64,000 bases of DNA from Colwellia sp. 1_MG-2023 (GTDB lineage: Bacteria; Pseudomonadota; Gammaproteobacteria; Enterobacterales; Alteromonadaceae): assembly GCF_030546755.1 (NCBI RefSeq), contig NZ_JAUOPE010000001.1, forward strand, positions 372,001 through 436,000, in the 5' to 3' direction. The position numbers and the translations under genes are program-made. Positions 56,824 to 64,000 of the stretch are shown here, piece by piece. The notes below the pieces were generated by a model, which was not told where the DNA came from, searched no databases, and saw only the letters and a program-made list of their open reading frames with translations. The stretch's first letter is position 1. Each line of letters starts with the position of its first letter.

Positions 56824-58089
56824 TTATACTAAGTGTTCCATTGACATCATCTGCTCACAATGAATTAAACTCGCGATCAATTGGTCAATATCAGCATACC
56901 CATTATAGATGCCTAGTGAAACTCTCAGTGTTTCATCTAAAGCTAAGGCATTATGTAACGGTTGAGCGGCATGTTTACCACAACTTAAAGCGATATTTTC
57001 ACTACTTAATAAACTTGCTACATCTTGGCAATGTAAGTTTTGACATTGAAAACTCACCAAGGTTGGCATTTTTTCACGCCTTAAAGTTATTTTTTTATCG
57101 ACGATGGGGCGATAAAAAGATAACTCACTAAGTGACTTGTGCATATACATCGCGAGATCATCCAAATATAAATTGATATCTTTGATTGATAAATCATAAA
57201 GATAATCGATGGCTTCTATTAAACCAACAATACTTGCCATATTTACCGTGCTTGATTCAAACACAGTGGGACCCTTTAGAAACTCACACTGCTTATAATC
57301 AACATGTTTAACCATGCCAGCCCCCCATTGATATGGGATCATTTGGTTCAACACCTCAGGCTTAGCATATAAAACACCACACCCGGTAGGCCCATAAATT
57401 TTGTGGGCGGAAAACACATAAAAATCACAGTCTATTTTTTTAACATTGGTTTGAGATCGAAGTACCGCTTGCGCACCATCAATTAACGTTGGAATACCTT
57501 TACTTTTAGCTAATTGACAAATTTTTTCTACGGAATTCATTTTTCCAATAACATTTGAACAATGGCTAAAGGCTAAAATACAAGTATTATCATCAAGCAA
57601 TAAGCTAAGCCTGGCGACATCAATTAAGCCATCAATGGCTAAAGGAGCGATTCTTAATTCTACTTGATACATTTGCACTAATCGTTGCCAAGCAAGAATG
57701 TTTGAATGATGTTCTGCCGCTGAAATAACAATATTACAATGTTGACCTTTTTTTATAGCCGCTATGATTAATGGTTCTACAAAGCTATAGGCGATTAAAT
57801 TAATTCCGTCTGTTGTCCCTGTGTTAAAAATAATACTTTGCCGTTGTTCAGCGCCGATAAAAGTAGCAACTTTTTCACGCGCTTGTTCCAATGTATCTAT
57901 TTCTGATGAACTAACTTGGTATTGTTCTTGGTGACAATTAGCATGTGAATAACACTGGTAATGAAACATTGCTTCGGCAACATGCTTAGGAGTTAAACAA
58001 GTGGCCGCTGTATCTAAATAACATAAATAAGGTTGGGCTTGTGGTACAAAAATAGGAAAGTCTTTCTTCCATGGACTTATATTTGACAT
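56824..58089 (-). CDS. CsdA/SufS-like PLP enzyme without the canonical catalytic cysteine
   Basis: The 421-residue class V aminotransferase-fold protein has the PLP pocket: AEHHSNILAW (His127), LIDGAQAV (Asp204, Gln207) and the Schiff-base Lys230 in FSAHKIYGPTG. In CsdA/SufS the active-site loop reads G-x-H-C-A-Q-P. Here it is GKHAAQPL with Ala374 in the Cys position, although a Cys (Cys370) lies four residues earlier. It may therefore be a desulfurase with a shifted nucleophile, or a related lyase/transferase. No csdE-like partner is adjacent. Confidence 0.82.
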   Translation of the reverse strand: MSNISPWKKDFPIFVPQAQPYLCYLDTAATCLTPKHVAEAMFHYQCYSHANCHQEQYQVSSSEIDTLEQAREKVATFIGAEQRQSIIFNTGTTDGINLIAYSFVEPLIIAAIKKGQHCNIVISAAEHHSNILAWQRLVQMYQVELRIAPLAIDGLIDVARLSLLLDDNTCILAFSHCSNVIGKMNSVEKICQLAKSKGIPTLIDGAQAVLRSQTNVKKIDCDFYVFSAHKIYGPTGCGVLYAKPEVLNQMIPYQWGAGMVKHVDYKQCEFLKGPTVFESSTVNMASIVGLIEAIDYLYDLSIKDINLYLDDLAMYMHKSLSELSFYRPIVDKKITLRREKMPTLVSFQCQNLHCQDVASLLSSENIALSCGKHAAQPLHNALALDETLRVSLGIYNGYADIDQLIASLIHCEQMMSMEHLV

Positions 58090-58395
58090 AATAAAACAGT
58101 TACTAGCGAGAGATTCTCGTTAAAATATCAAGCTAAAAATGTTGTAACAATCGAACAAGTGTAACGGTTAATGACAGATTAAACAGTTAGTAACATTTTA
58201 AAGATTCTATCATTCAAAAAGTTATAGTTAGTATCTTTATGTTTATTTAACAGTCATCACAAAACATTATAAAACAATAAGTTATTTAATTTTCATAATG
58301 AACCATCAGATCTCTTTGTAAGTTTGTTAACCCTAGATTTTTAAGGTACTCTCTCAATTCTTTCGTAATAATTATTGTCTCAAGGCAACAGCTCG
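58090..58395. other. Divergent intergenic region before penicillin acylase
   Basis: 306 AT-rich bases between diverging genes. A small inverted repeat CGAGAGATTCTCG lies near 58100 in the leader of the CsdA-like gene. Otherwise I see no gene, RNA or clear operator. Confidence 0.45.
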
Positions 58396-60810
58396 ATGAA
58401 AAAAGTGAAAAAGATTCTGCTCAGTGGTTTTTTAGTTTTATTATTGATTTTATCAACTTTTGCCACTTGGATTTACAGTCAAGTTGATAGCGCTTTGCCC
58501 GTGCTGTCAGGGAAAACGACTATCATGGGACTTTCTGCCAATGCAATAATAGATAGAGATATTCAAGGCATACCGACAATCAAAACAGACAGTCGGGCTG
58601 ACCTAGCCGTTGCAACGGGGTTTATACACGCACAAGAGCGCTTTTTTCAAATGGATTTACTGAGAAGAAATGCCGCAGGAGAGCTTGCAAGCCTCTTTGG
58701 AGCAATGGCAGTAAATTACGATAAATCAATTCGATTACACCGTTTTAGAGATCGTGCAGTTACTATTCTTAACCAACTTCCGAAAGAACAATTGGCCTTA
58801 GTCAATGCTTATACAATTGGCGTAAATGAAGGATTAAGAGCACTCAAAGCCAAACCCTTTGAATATTTATTGTTACAACAAGAGCCGGTTGCCTGGCGCG
58901 AAGAAGACAGCATTCTTACCATACTAAGTATGTATCTAGATTTACAATATAAAGATGGTGCGAGAGAAAGAACTTTAGGGTTAATTCAAGCAAATTTTTC
59001 CCCTGCCATTTATGCCTTTTTAAACCCTAAAGGCAGTATTTGGGATGCGGCCATTGACAACACTCAATACTCACCGGCTCCACTACCAAAGATATCATGG
59101 CAAACACAGCAAAACACTTCTGCTCAACATATGCAAACTAACCCTACCTATGTCGCAAAAACAGATTATTCTAGCGAAGATTTTCCAGGTTCAAACAATT
59201 GGGCGGTTGCAGGTGAAATTAGCAGCACAGGCAGTGCTATTGTCGCAAATGATATGCACCTTGGTATTCGCGTACCTAACACCTGGTTTCGCGCTTCATT
59301 TGAATATCAAGATAAAAATGAACAAGCGATAAAAGTTACAGGTTTAACCCTACCGGGCACTCCGCTAATGGTTACTGGCTCAAACGGCAATATAGCGTGG
59401 GGATTTACTAATAGTTATGGCGATTGGAATGATGTCATTATTTTAGAAACCAATGACGATAACAGCCAATATCTAACACCTGAAGGATATAAAAACTTCA
59501 CTTATCACAAGCAAATGATAGCGATAAAAGGTGAACCGTCGGCCGAAATAACGATAAAAGAAACGATTTGGGGCCCGGTAATTGGTCAGAATGAAAAACA
59601 ACAGTTGCTCGCGTTGCGTTGGGTCGCACATGATATTCAAGCCGTTAATTTCTATGCTCAACAACTCGAAAAGGCTAAAAATATTAACGAAGCTTTTAAT
59701 ATTGCCAATCAATTAGGCATCCCGGCACAAAACATGATGGTTGGCGATAAAGCCGGTGATATTAGCTGGACAATTGCTGGTCCTATTCCAAAAAAATCAG
59801 CCGATTTTGGTGAAGTGCCAACCTCTTGGGCAGATGGAAAAAATCACTGGCAAGGATATTTACCAAAGTCGCAATACCCTAATGTCAAACAACCACAACA
59901 ACATCGTTTATGGACAGCCAATTCTCGAGTTGTAGGTGGTAAAATGTTAGCTAAGATTGGCAATGGCGGCTACGCGCTAGGTGCTAGATCACAGCAAATT
60001 AGAGATAATTTATTCGCAAAAGAAATTTTTGATGAAAAAGCCTTATTATCTATTGCACTTGATAACAAAGCTAAATTTTTAGAACGCTGGCAGCAATTTA
60101 TACTCAATAATGTGCTGAACCAACAACCTATTCAGCAAACAACAAACGAACACTTAACGCATTGGCAAGAGATAAAAGCGGTTTTATCTGAAGAAGATTT
60201 AAGAGCATCAACCGACTCAGTTGCATATCGTTTTGTTAGAAACTTTAGAATTAACTTACGAGACGAAGTGTTTGAAGCGCTTAATCAGCAATTAACTCAG
60301 TTAGATAAACACTATCAATTTCATACTATTCGTCATCAAATTGAAACGCCTTTATGGCAATTAATACATGCACAGCCAAAGCATTTCTTAAATGATAAAC
60401 ATAAAACTTGGTCAGAGTATTTTAACGCTGCCCTAGAAAAAACCTATCATGATATGACTATCAATCAACCACTTTCAGCAGCAACATGGGGCCAACAAAA
60501 TACCACAGATATTCGCCACCCAATAACCAATGGTGTACCACTGTTATCTTCATGGTTAAATATGCCTGCCACTGCACTACCGGGCGACAGTTACATGCCA
60601 TTAGTGCAAGGCAAAGCATTTGGCGCTTCAGAAAGGATGGTAGTATCACCAGGCCATGAAGAATCAGGAATATTACATATGCCAACCAGTCAAGCAGGAC
60701 ATCCTTTAAGTCCTTATTATCGTTTAGGGCATAAAGATTGGGAGCAAGGTAAACCTTCCCCGTTTTTACCAGGCAAAACAAAATATACCTTAACGTTATT
60801 AAGCTATTAA
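58396..60810 (+). CDS. Penicillin acylase family Ntn-hydrolase
   Basis: The 804-residue precursor has an N-terminal signal/anchor (about 8-30) after a basic start. The family alpha part (ATGFIHAQERFFQMDLLRRNAAGEL) leads to the autoprocessing site PGSNNWAV with Ser266 as future N-terminal nucleophile. The beta chain contains GNIAWGFTNSYGDWNDV. The enzyme is a periplasmic amidase. Substrates in this group include N-acyl homoserine lactones and acylated antibiotics, not decidable here. A start seven codons upstream (TTG) is open, but ATG 58396 is preferred. Confidence 0.9.
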   Translation: MKKVKKILLSGFLVLLLILSTFATWIYSQVDSALPVLSGKTTIMGLSANAIIDRDIQGIPTIKTDSRADLAVATGFIHAQERFFQMDLLRRNAAGELASLFGAMAVNYDKSIRLHRFRDRAVTILNQLPKEQLALVNAYTIGVNEGLRALKAKPFEYLLLQQEPVAWREEDSILTILSMYLDLQYKDGARERTLGLIQANFSPAIYAFLNPKGSIWDAAIDNTQYSPAPLPKISWQTQQNTSAQHMQTNPTYVAKTDYSSEDFPGSNNWAVAGEISSTGSAIVANDMHLGIRVPNTWFRASFEYQDKNEQAIKVTGLTLPGTPLMVTGSNGNIAWGFTNSYGDWNDVIILETNDDNSQYLTPEGYKNFTYHKQMIAIKGEPSAEITIKETIWGPVIGQNEKQQLLALRWVAHDIQAVNFYAQQLEKAKNINEAFNIANQLGIPAQNMMVGDKAGDISWTIAGPIPKKSADFGEVPTSWADGKNHWQGYLPKSQYPNVKQPQQHRLWTANSRVVGGKMLAKIGNGGYALGARSQQIRDNLFAKEIFDEKALLSIALDNKAKFLERWQQFILNNVLNQQPIQQTTNEHLTHWQEIKAVLSEEDLRASTDSVAYRFVRNFRINLRDEVFEALNQQLTQLDKHYQFHTIRHQIETPLWQLIHAQPKHFLNDKHKTWSEYFNAALEKTYHDMTINQPLSAATWGQQNTTDIRHPITNGVPLLSSWLNMPATALPGDSYMPLVQGKAFGASERMVVSPGHEESGILHMPTSQAGHPLSPYYRLGHKDWEQGKPSPFLPGKTKYTLTLLSY

Positions 60811-60826
60811 CCTAAAAGAGAAATTT

Positions 60827-61210
60827 ATGACGACATTAATCATTTGTTTATTTATCGCATTATTATTACCTTTTATAGCCAAACTGCCCGTGGCCATTGC
60901 CATGCAAAAACTCAATGGCTATGACAACAAACACCCTCGCAGTCAACAAGACAAACTGACGGGTTTCGGTGCTAGAGCACTTGCAGCACACCAAAACGCT
61001 TTTGAATCTGTGATCATTTTTGCGCCTGCAATTTTACTGGCTATTATCACTAATCACACTGGAGAATTTATTCAGCAACTCGCTATTACGCATGTTGTCG
61101 CGCGGGTTATTTATAATGCCTTATATTTATACAATAAAGGTACGTTAAGATCAGTTGTATGGGCAATCGGGATTTTTTGTTCATTTACCATTATTTGGCA
61201 ATGTCTCTAG
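60827..61210 (+). CDS. MAPEG-family membrane protein
   Basis: The 127-residue protein has four hydrophobic segments and the MAPEG patterns: RALAAHQNAFESVIIFAPAI in the first half and HVVARVIYNALYLYNKGTLR in the second. Bacterial MAPEG proteins resemble glutathione transferase/eicosanoid enzymes but mostly lack known substrates. It follows the penicillin acylase gene by 16 bases with AGAG before the start, so both share a transcript. Confidence 0.87.
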   Translation: MTTLIICLFIALLLPFIAKLPVAIAMQKLNGYDNKHPRSQQDKLTGFGARALAAHQNAFESVIIFAPAILLAIITNHTGEFIQQLAITHVVARVIYNALYLYNKGTLRSVVWAIGIFCSFTIIWQCL

Positions 61211-61300
61211 TGGTCAGTTATAGCAATAAAGATACAAAATACATAAAAATGGTATAAACAATTGCTTGAAAGATCATCTTGAGCTAGATAGAGTTAAACA

Positions 61301-61357
61301 ATGAAAAACACTAACCATTCGTTTATATTTCTCTTTTTATTTCTACTGCTTAAGTAG
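61301..61357 (+). CDS. pheL: PheA leader peptide (Phe-rich attenuator peptide)
   Basis: An 18-codon frame reads M K N T N H S F I F L F L F L L L K and stops at TAG 61355-61357. It has four Phe codons in the run SFIFLFLF, as expected for phenylalanine-controlled attenuation, and lies 29 bases before a terminator and about 140 bases before pheA. ACACTAAC in the peptide frame (61308-61315) is complementary to GTTAGTGT (61363-61370), giving an alternative pairing. The ribosome site is weak (GAG). The frame was found by reading; it has no sequence-family match to confirm it. Confidence 0.8.
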   Translation: MKNTNHSFIFLFLFLLLK

Positions 61358-61385
61358 GGAGTGTTAGTGTCGTTTATTCCACGAT

Positions 61386-61413
61386 AAAAACCTCCATTAG
61401 GAGGTTTTTTTTT
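61386..61413 (+). terminator. pheA attenuator terminator
   Basis: AAAAACCTCC (61386-61395) pairs with GGAGGTTTTT (61400-61409) around ATTA, and the T-run continues to 61413. It stands between the leader peptide and pheA. Just before it TGTCGT (61368-61373) can pair with ACGATA (61381-61386), a possible competing stem. Confidence 0.88.
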
Positions 61414-61498
61414 GAGCAAACGTTAAGATTTTCGTCATGCAAATGCAGACGAATATTAAAACTGAAAACAGCAAAATATCATTTATAGTAGGTGTCAC

Positions 61499-62677
61499 GT
61501 GAACGAAGAATTAGATTTAAACAAAATACGCGAAAAGATCACAAAACTTGACCAACAGCTATTAGCATTATTTGCCGAACGCCGCTCGTTGACATTAAAT
61601 GTTGCGAAAAGTAAAGCACATCAAGTTCGCCCAGTTAGAGACCAACAACGTGAACAAGAATTGCTAATCCGTCTTATCAATCAAGGTAAAGAATACGGTT
61701 TAGATGCGCATTATGTGACTAGCGTGTTTCAAATGATCATCGAAGACTCGGTATTAAATCAACAAGCTTATTTACAAACCTTAGCAAATCCAAACATTGA
61801 ATTACCAACCGTAAGTGTCGCTTTTCTTGGCGATAAAGGTTCTTATAGTTATTTAGCCAGTCATCGTTATTTTTCTCGAAGAGCTGAAAAAATTATAGAA
61901 TGTGGCTGCCAAAGTTTTGCTGATATTATGCAACAAGTAGAATCAGGGCATGTTGATTACGGTATGTTACCGATTGAAAATACGAGCTCTGGCAGTATCA
62001 ATGAAGTGTATGATGTTTTACAGCACACTAATTTATCAATCGTTGGCGAAATCACTCAACCAATAGAGCACTGTTTGTTAACCGCGGTTAATACCACACT
62101 TAGTCAAATTAAAACCATTTATGCTCATGGCCAGCCCTTAGCACAATGTAGTAACTTTCTTGATAAACAACACAACATTCGTATTGAATATTGTGAAAGT
62201 ACTGCAGAAGCCATGGCACAAGCAGCAGAATTACAAGATGAAACAGTTGCCGTTATAGGTAGCGAAGAAGGCGGTCATTTATACAAATTAACCGCTTTAC
62301 AAAAATCGATCGCTAATCAAAGTGAGAATCACAGCCGCTTTATTCTTGTTGCACGAAAACCTATTGATGTTGCCGAACAAATTCCAGCTAAAACAGCGAT
62401 TATTTTGGCAACGGGTCAAAAACCAGGTGCTTTAGTTGAATGTTTATTGGTACTAAAAAATAATGGTATTAATATGTGCAAGTTAGAATCAAGACCGATT
62501 CAAGGTCGTCCATGGGAAGAAATGTTTTATATTGATCTTGAAGCGAATATCAAGAATATGGCCTTACAAGAAGCAATTAACGAAATGACGCCATTAACGA
62601 ATTTTATTAAAGTACTTGGTTGTTATCCTGTAGAACATATTAGCCCAACGAATGTTCCAAGTGATAAACTGTCATAG
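61499..62677 (+). CDS. pheA: Bifunctional chorismate mutase / prephenate dehydratase
   Basis: PheA turns chorismate to prephenate and on to phenylpyruvate, committing to phenylalanine. The 392-residue protein has an AroQ chorismate mutase domain (about 5-90; KIREKITKLDQQLLALFAER). The prephenate dehydratase domain (about 105-285) has GDKGSYSYLAS and PIENTSSGSINEVYD, and ENHSRFILVA in place of the usual TRF block. The C-terminal ACT domain (about 300-380) with KLESRPIQGRPW binds phenylalanine for feedback. The start is GTG with AGG upstream. Confidence 0.96.
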   Translation: MNEELDLNKIREKITKLDQQLLALFAERRSLTLNVAKSKAHQVRPVRDQQREQELLIRLINQGKEYGLDAHYVTSVFQMIIEDSVLNQQAYLQTLANPNIELPTVSVAFLGDKGSYSYLASHRYFSRRAEKIIECGCQSFADIMQQVESGHVDYGMLPIENTSSGSINEVYDVLQHTNLSIVGEITQPIEHCLLTAVNTTLSQIKTIYAHGQPLAQCSNFLDKQHNIRIEYCESTAEAMAQAAELQDETVAVIGSEEGGHLYKLTALQKSIANQSENHSRFILVARKPIDVAEQIPAKTAIILATGQKPGALVECLLVLKNNGINMCKLESRPIQGRPWEEMFYIDLEANIKNMALQEAINEMTPLTNFIKVLGCYPVEHISPTNVPSDKLS

Positions 62678-62741
62678 TTCGTTCTTAACATATCGAACAT
62701 TAGTAACAGACTTTGAATGCTCACTGTCTGTTACTTCTCTA

Positions 62742-63143
62742 TTATTTTACCTTTAACTTTCGCTTAGTTAATCTAAAGATTATCGCGGTAATCGTCATCA
62801 CTAATAATGCAGGAATAACAGCAAAAAGCATTGAACTTAATAGTTCAAATGCTGAAAGTGTCGTTATAACAATAAAACAGATAGATGGCAGAATTAGCCA
62901 AAAAGGATGTTCACTGGCACAAAGATTAAAGCCTTTTCCCATAATAATAACGATTAACGCCGTCATCATCACTGCGCTAACAGCAGTCACTAAGCCAGAA
63001 TAATAATCGAGAATAAAAAATGGATGCGGATGTAATACCTCAGGTACTGGAGCTGTATTGCCAAAACTGACTAACCAAACAAATGAAAATGCTATTAAAC
63101 TACCAAAATTAAACGACCAGAGCTTTTTATTAATTTTCAACAA
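62742..63143 (-). CDS. Small four-helix membrane protein, unknown
   Basis: The 133-residue protein has four hydrophobic segments (about 13-32, 46-70, 77-100, 105-125) separated by short loops and ends in a basic tail (RLTKRKLKVK). I do not recognise the family. It is convergent with pheA, and the pheA side carries no obvious terminator. Confidence 0.65.
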   Translation of the reverse strand: MLKINKKLWSFNFGSLIAFSFVWLVSFGNTAPVPEVLHPHPFFILDYYSGLVTAVSAVMMTALIVIIMGKGFNLCASEHPFWLILPSICFIVITTLSAFELLSSMLFAVIPALLVMTITAIIFRLTKRKLKVK

Positions 63144-63671
63144 AACTCATTCCCCTATTTATTATATTTATGTTTATTATTGTTATTTTTTATCACTCCT
63201 TTTTTATATCTCAAGTTTACTTTTTAAGCAAGTCGAATACAAAACAAGCTAAAGCCGTATAATTTTTATGTTAATAGAAGTTTTAGTGAATAAAAAACAT
63301 ACAAGAATATAATTATGCAGATTTCAACTTATTGTAAAATTTACTTTAATATTATAAAGCAGTGATATTGAGTCAATAATCATAAAAAGTTAGGCAAAGC
63401 GATCAAAAGAAGAGATTTAATTTTAGTAATTCATAGGGTTATTAATACTTTATTAGCATGACACCTAATTGCTGTATCACATTCACTTTAGCAACAGTAA
63501 ACCTTACCTTGATTGTCTCAGTGACTAGCTTTTATTCAAACAATTCTAAAAATGTTAAATTCAATAGTCGCTAGTAAGTTTATTATTTTTTTCCTTAGTT
63601 TCATGTTATTAATATATAATTATTTACATCACAACTTTCTTCTCATTTATCAATTTTATAGGAAATAAAAT
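63144..63671. other. AT-rich non-coding region
   Basis: About 528 bases, very AT-rich, between a leftward small gene and a rightward exported-protein gene. I see no reading frame with a ribosome site, no RNA gene and no clear repeat. Promoters for both sides are presumably here but not distinct. Confidence 0.5.
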
Positions 63672-64000
63672 ATGAAATTATTAGCATCAATTGCCGTCGT
63701 CATTTTACTCGCATGTGGCGGAGCATTATGGTTTTTAGCAGGAGGTTCACTGAATGAATTTATAAAACAGCAAATTGAAACTGTTGGTAAACAAGTCACA
63801 GAACAAAAAGTTACCGTTAAAAATGTCGATATTCAATTAACGAAAGGTGCCGGCAGTATTTTAGGCGTCAGTTTAGAAAATGGAACTGGGTACAACTACC
63901 CTCACGCGTTTACTTTAGGTGAAGTAACGCTAGATATTAATGTGGAAAGTTTAACTGATGAGCCGATCATCATTGATGCGATAATCATCAAAGATCCTAA
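63672..64000 (+). CDS. Exported/anchored AsmA-like protein (partial)
   Basis: From ATG 63672, with AGGA at a suitable distance, 109 residues are visible before the window ends. The first 22 residues form a signal or anchor helix (LLASIAVVILLACGGALWFL). The rest (VTVKNVDIQLTKGAGSILGV, then FTLGEVTLDINVESLTDEPI) is the repeated beta-strand pattern of AsmA/DUF748-type envelope proteins. The end is outside the window. Confidence 0.7.
   Translation, partial: MKLLASIAVVILLACGGALWFLAGGSLNEFIKQQIETVGKQVTEQKVTVKNVDIQLTKGAGSILGVSLENGTGYNYPHAFTLGEVTLDINVESLTDEPIIIDAIIIKDP

Overview
The window looks like the chromosome of a low-GC marine gammaproteobacterium of the Alteromonadales, most like the Colwellia/Thalassotalea group. 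This is inferred from protein resemblance and from the mix of an alginate-degradation locus, several TonB-dependent receptors, a PEP-CTERM protein and the rppH-ptsP-thyA/mutH neighbourhood. No tRNA, rRNA or CRISPR array was recognised.

Layout. 1-4.7 kb: nitric oxide reductase genes norC-norB, a small membrane protein, norD and a DnrP-like zinc-ribbon protein. Two FNR/Dnr-type boxes stand before norC and norD. 4.9-5.2 kb: a MITE that supplies part of the eda stop codon. 5.2-19 kb: an alginate-utilisation locus. It holds eda, kdgK, an MFS uronate transporter, kdgF, a PL17 oligoalginate lyase, a PL6 alginate lyase, a large TonB receptor, a divergent FadR-type GntR regulator and a DEH-reductase-like dehydrogenase. 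The receptor and the dehydrogenase share a promoter/operator arrangement, and a related motif precedes a solute-binding-like protein at 19.7 kb. 20.6-22.6 kb: accessory DNA with a 10-bp tandem repeat, a PEP-CTERM protein and a decayed transposase.

22.6-37.7 kb: a phosphate-starvation island. It comprises a TonB energy module (DUF3450, long ExbB, ExbB, ExbD, TonB, TPR protein), a TonB receptor, a beta-helix lipoprotein, pstS, phoR, phoB and a porin. Pho-box-like direct repeats with an 11-bp period lie before four of its transcription units, so PhoB probably controls both an outer-membrane uptake route and its energy supply. Two more MITEs sit between phoB and the porin.

37.9-64 kb: mostly housekeeping genes. 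These are an orphan histidine kinase, rdgC, an HDOD protein, trhP-yfhL, thyA, a TauE-type transporter, ptsP, rppH, mutH, yeaD, a pair of amidohydrolases (one without its metal motif), msrPQ, a glutaredoxin, a DUF2058 protein, a MobA-like nucleotidyltransferase, a CsdA-like protein lacking the usual cysteine, penicillin acylase, MAPEG, and pheA preceded by a leader peptide and attenuator. The window opens and closes inside genes.
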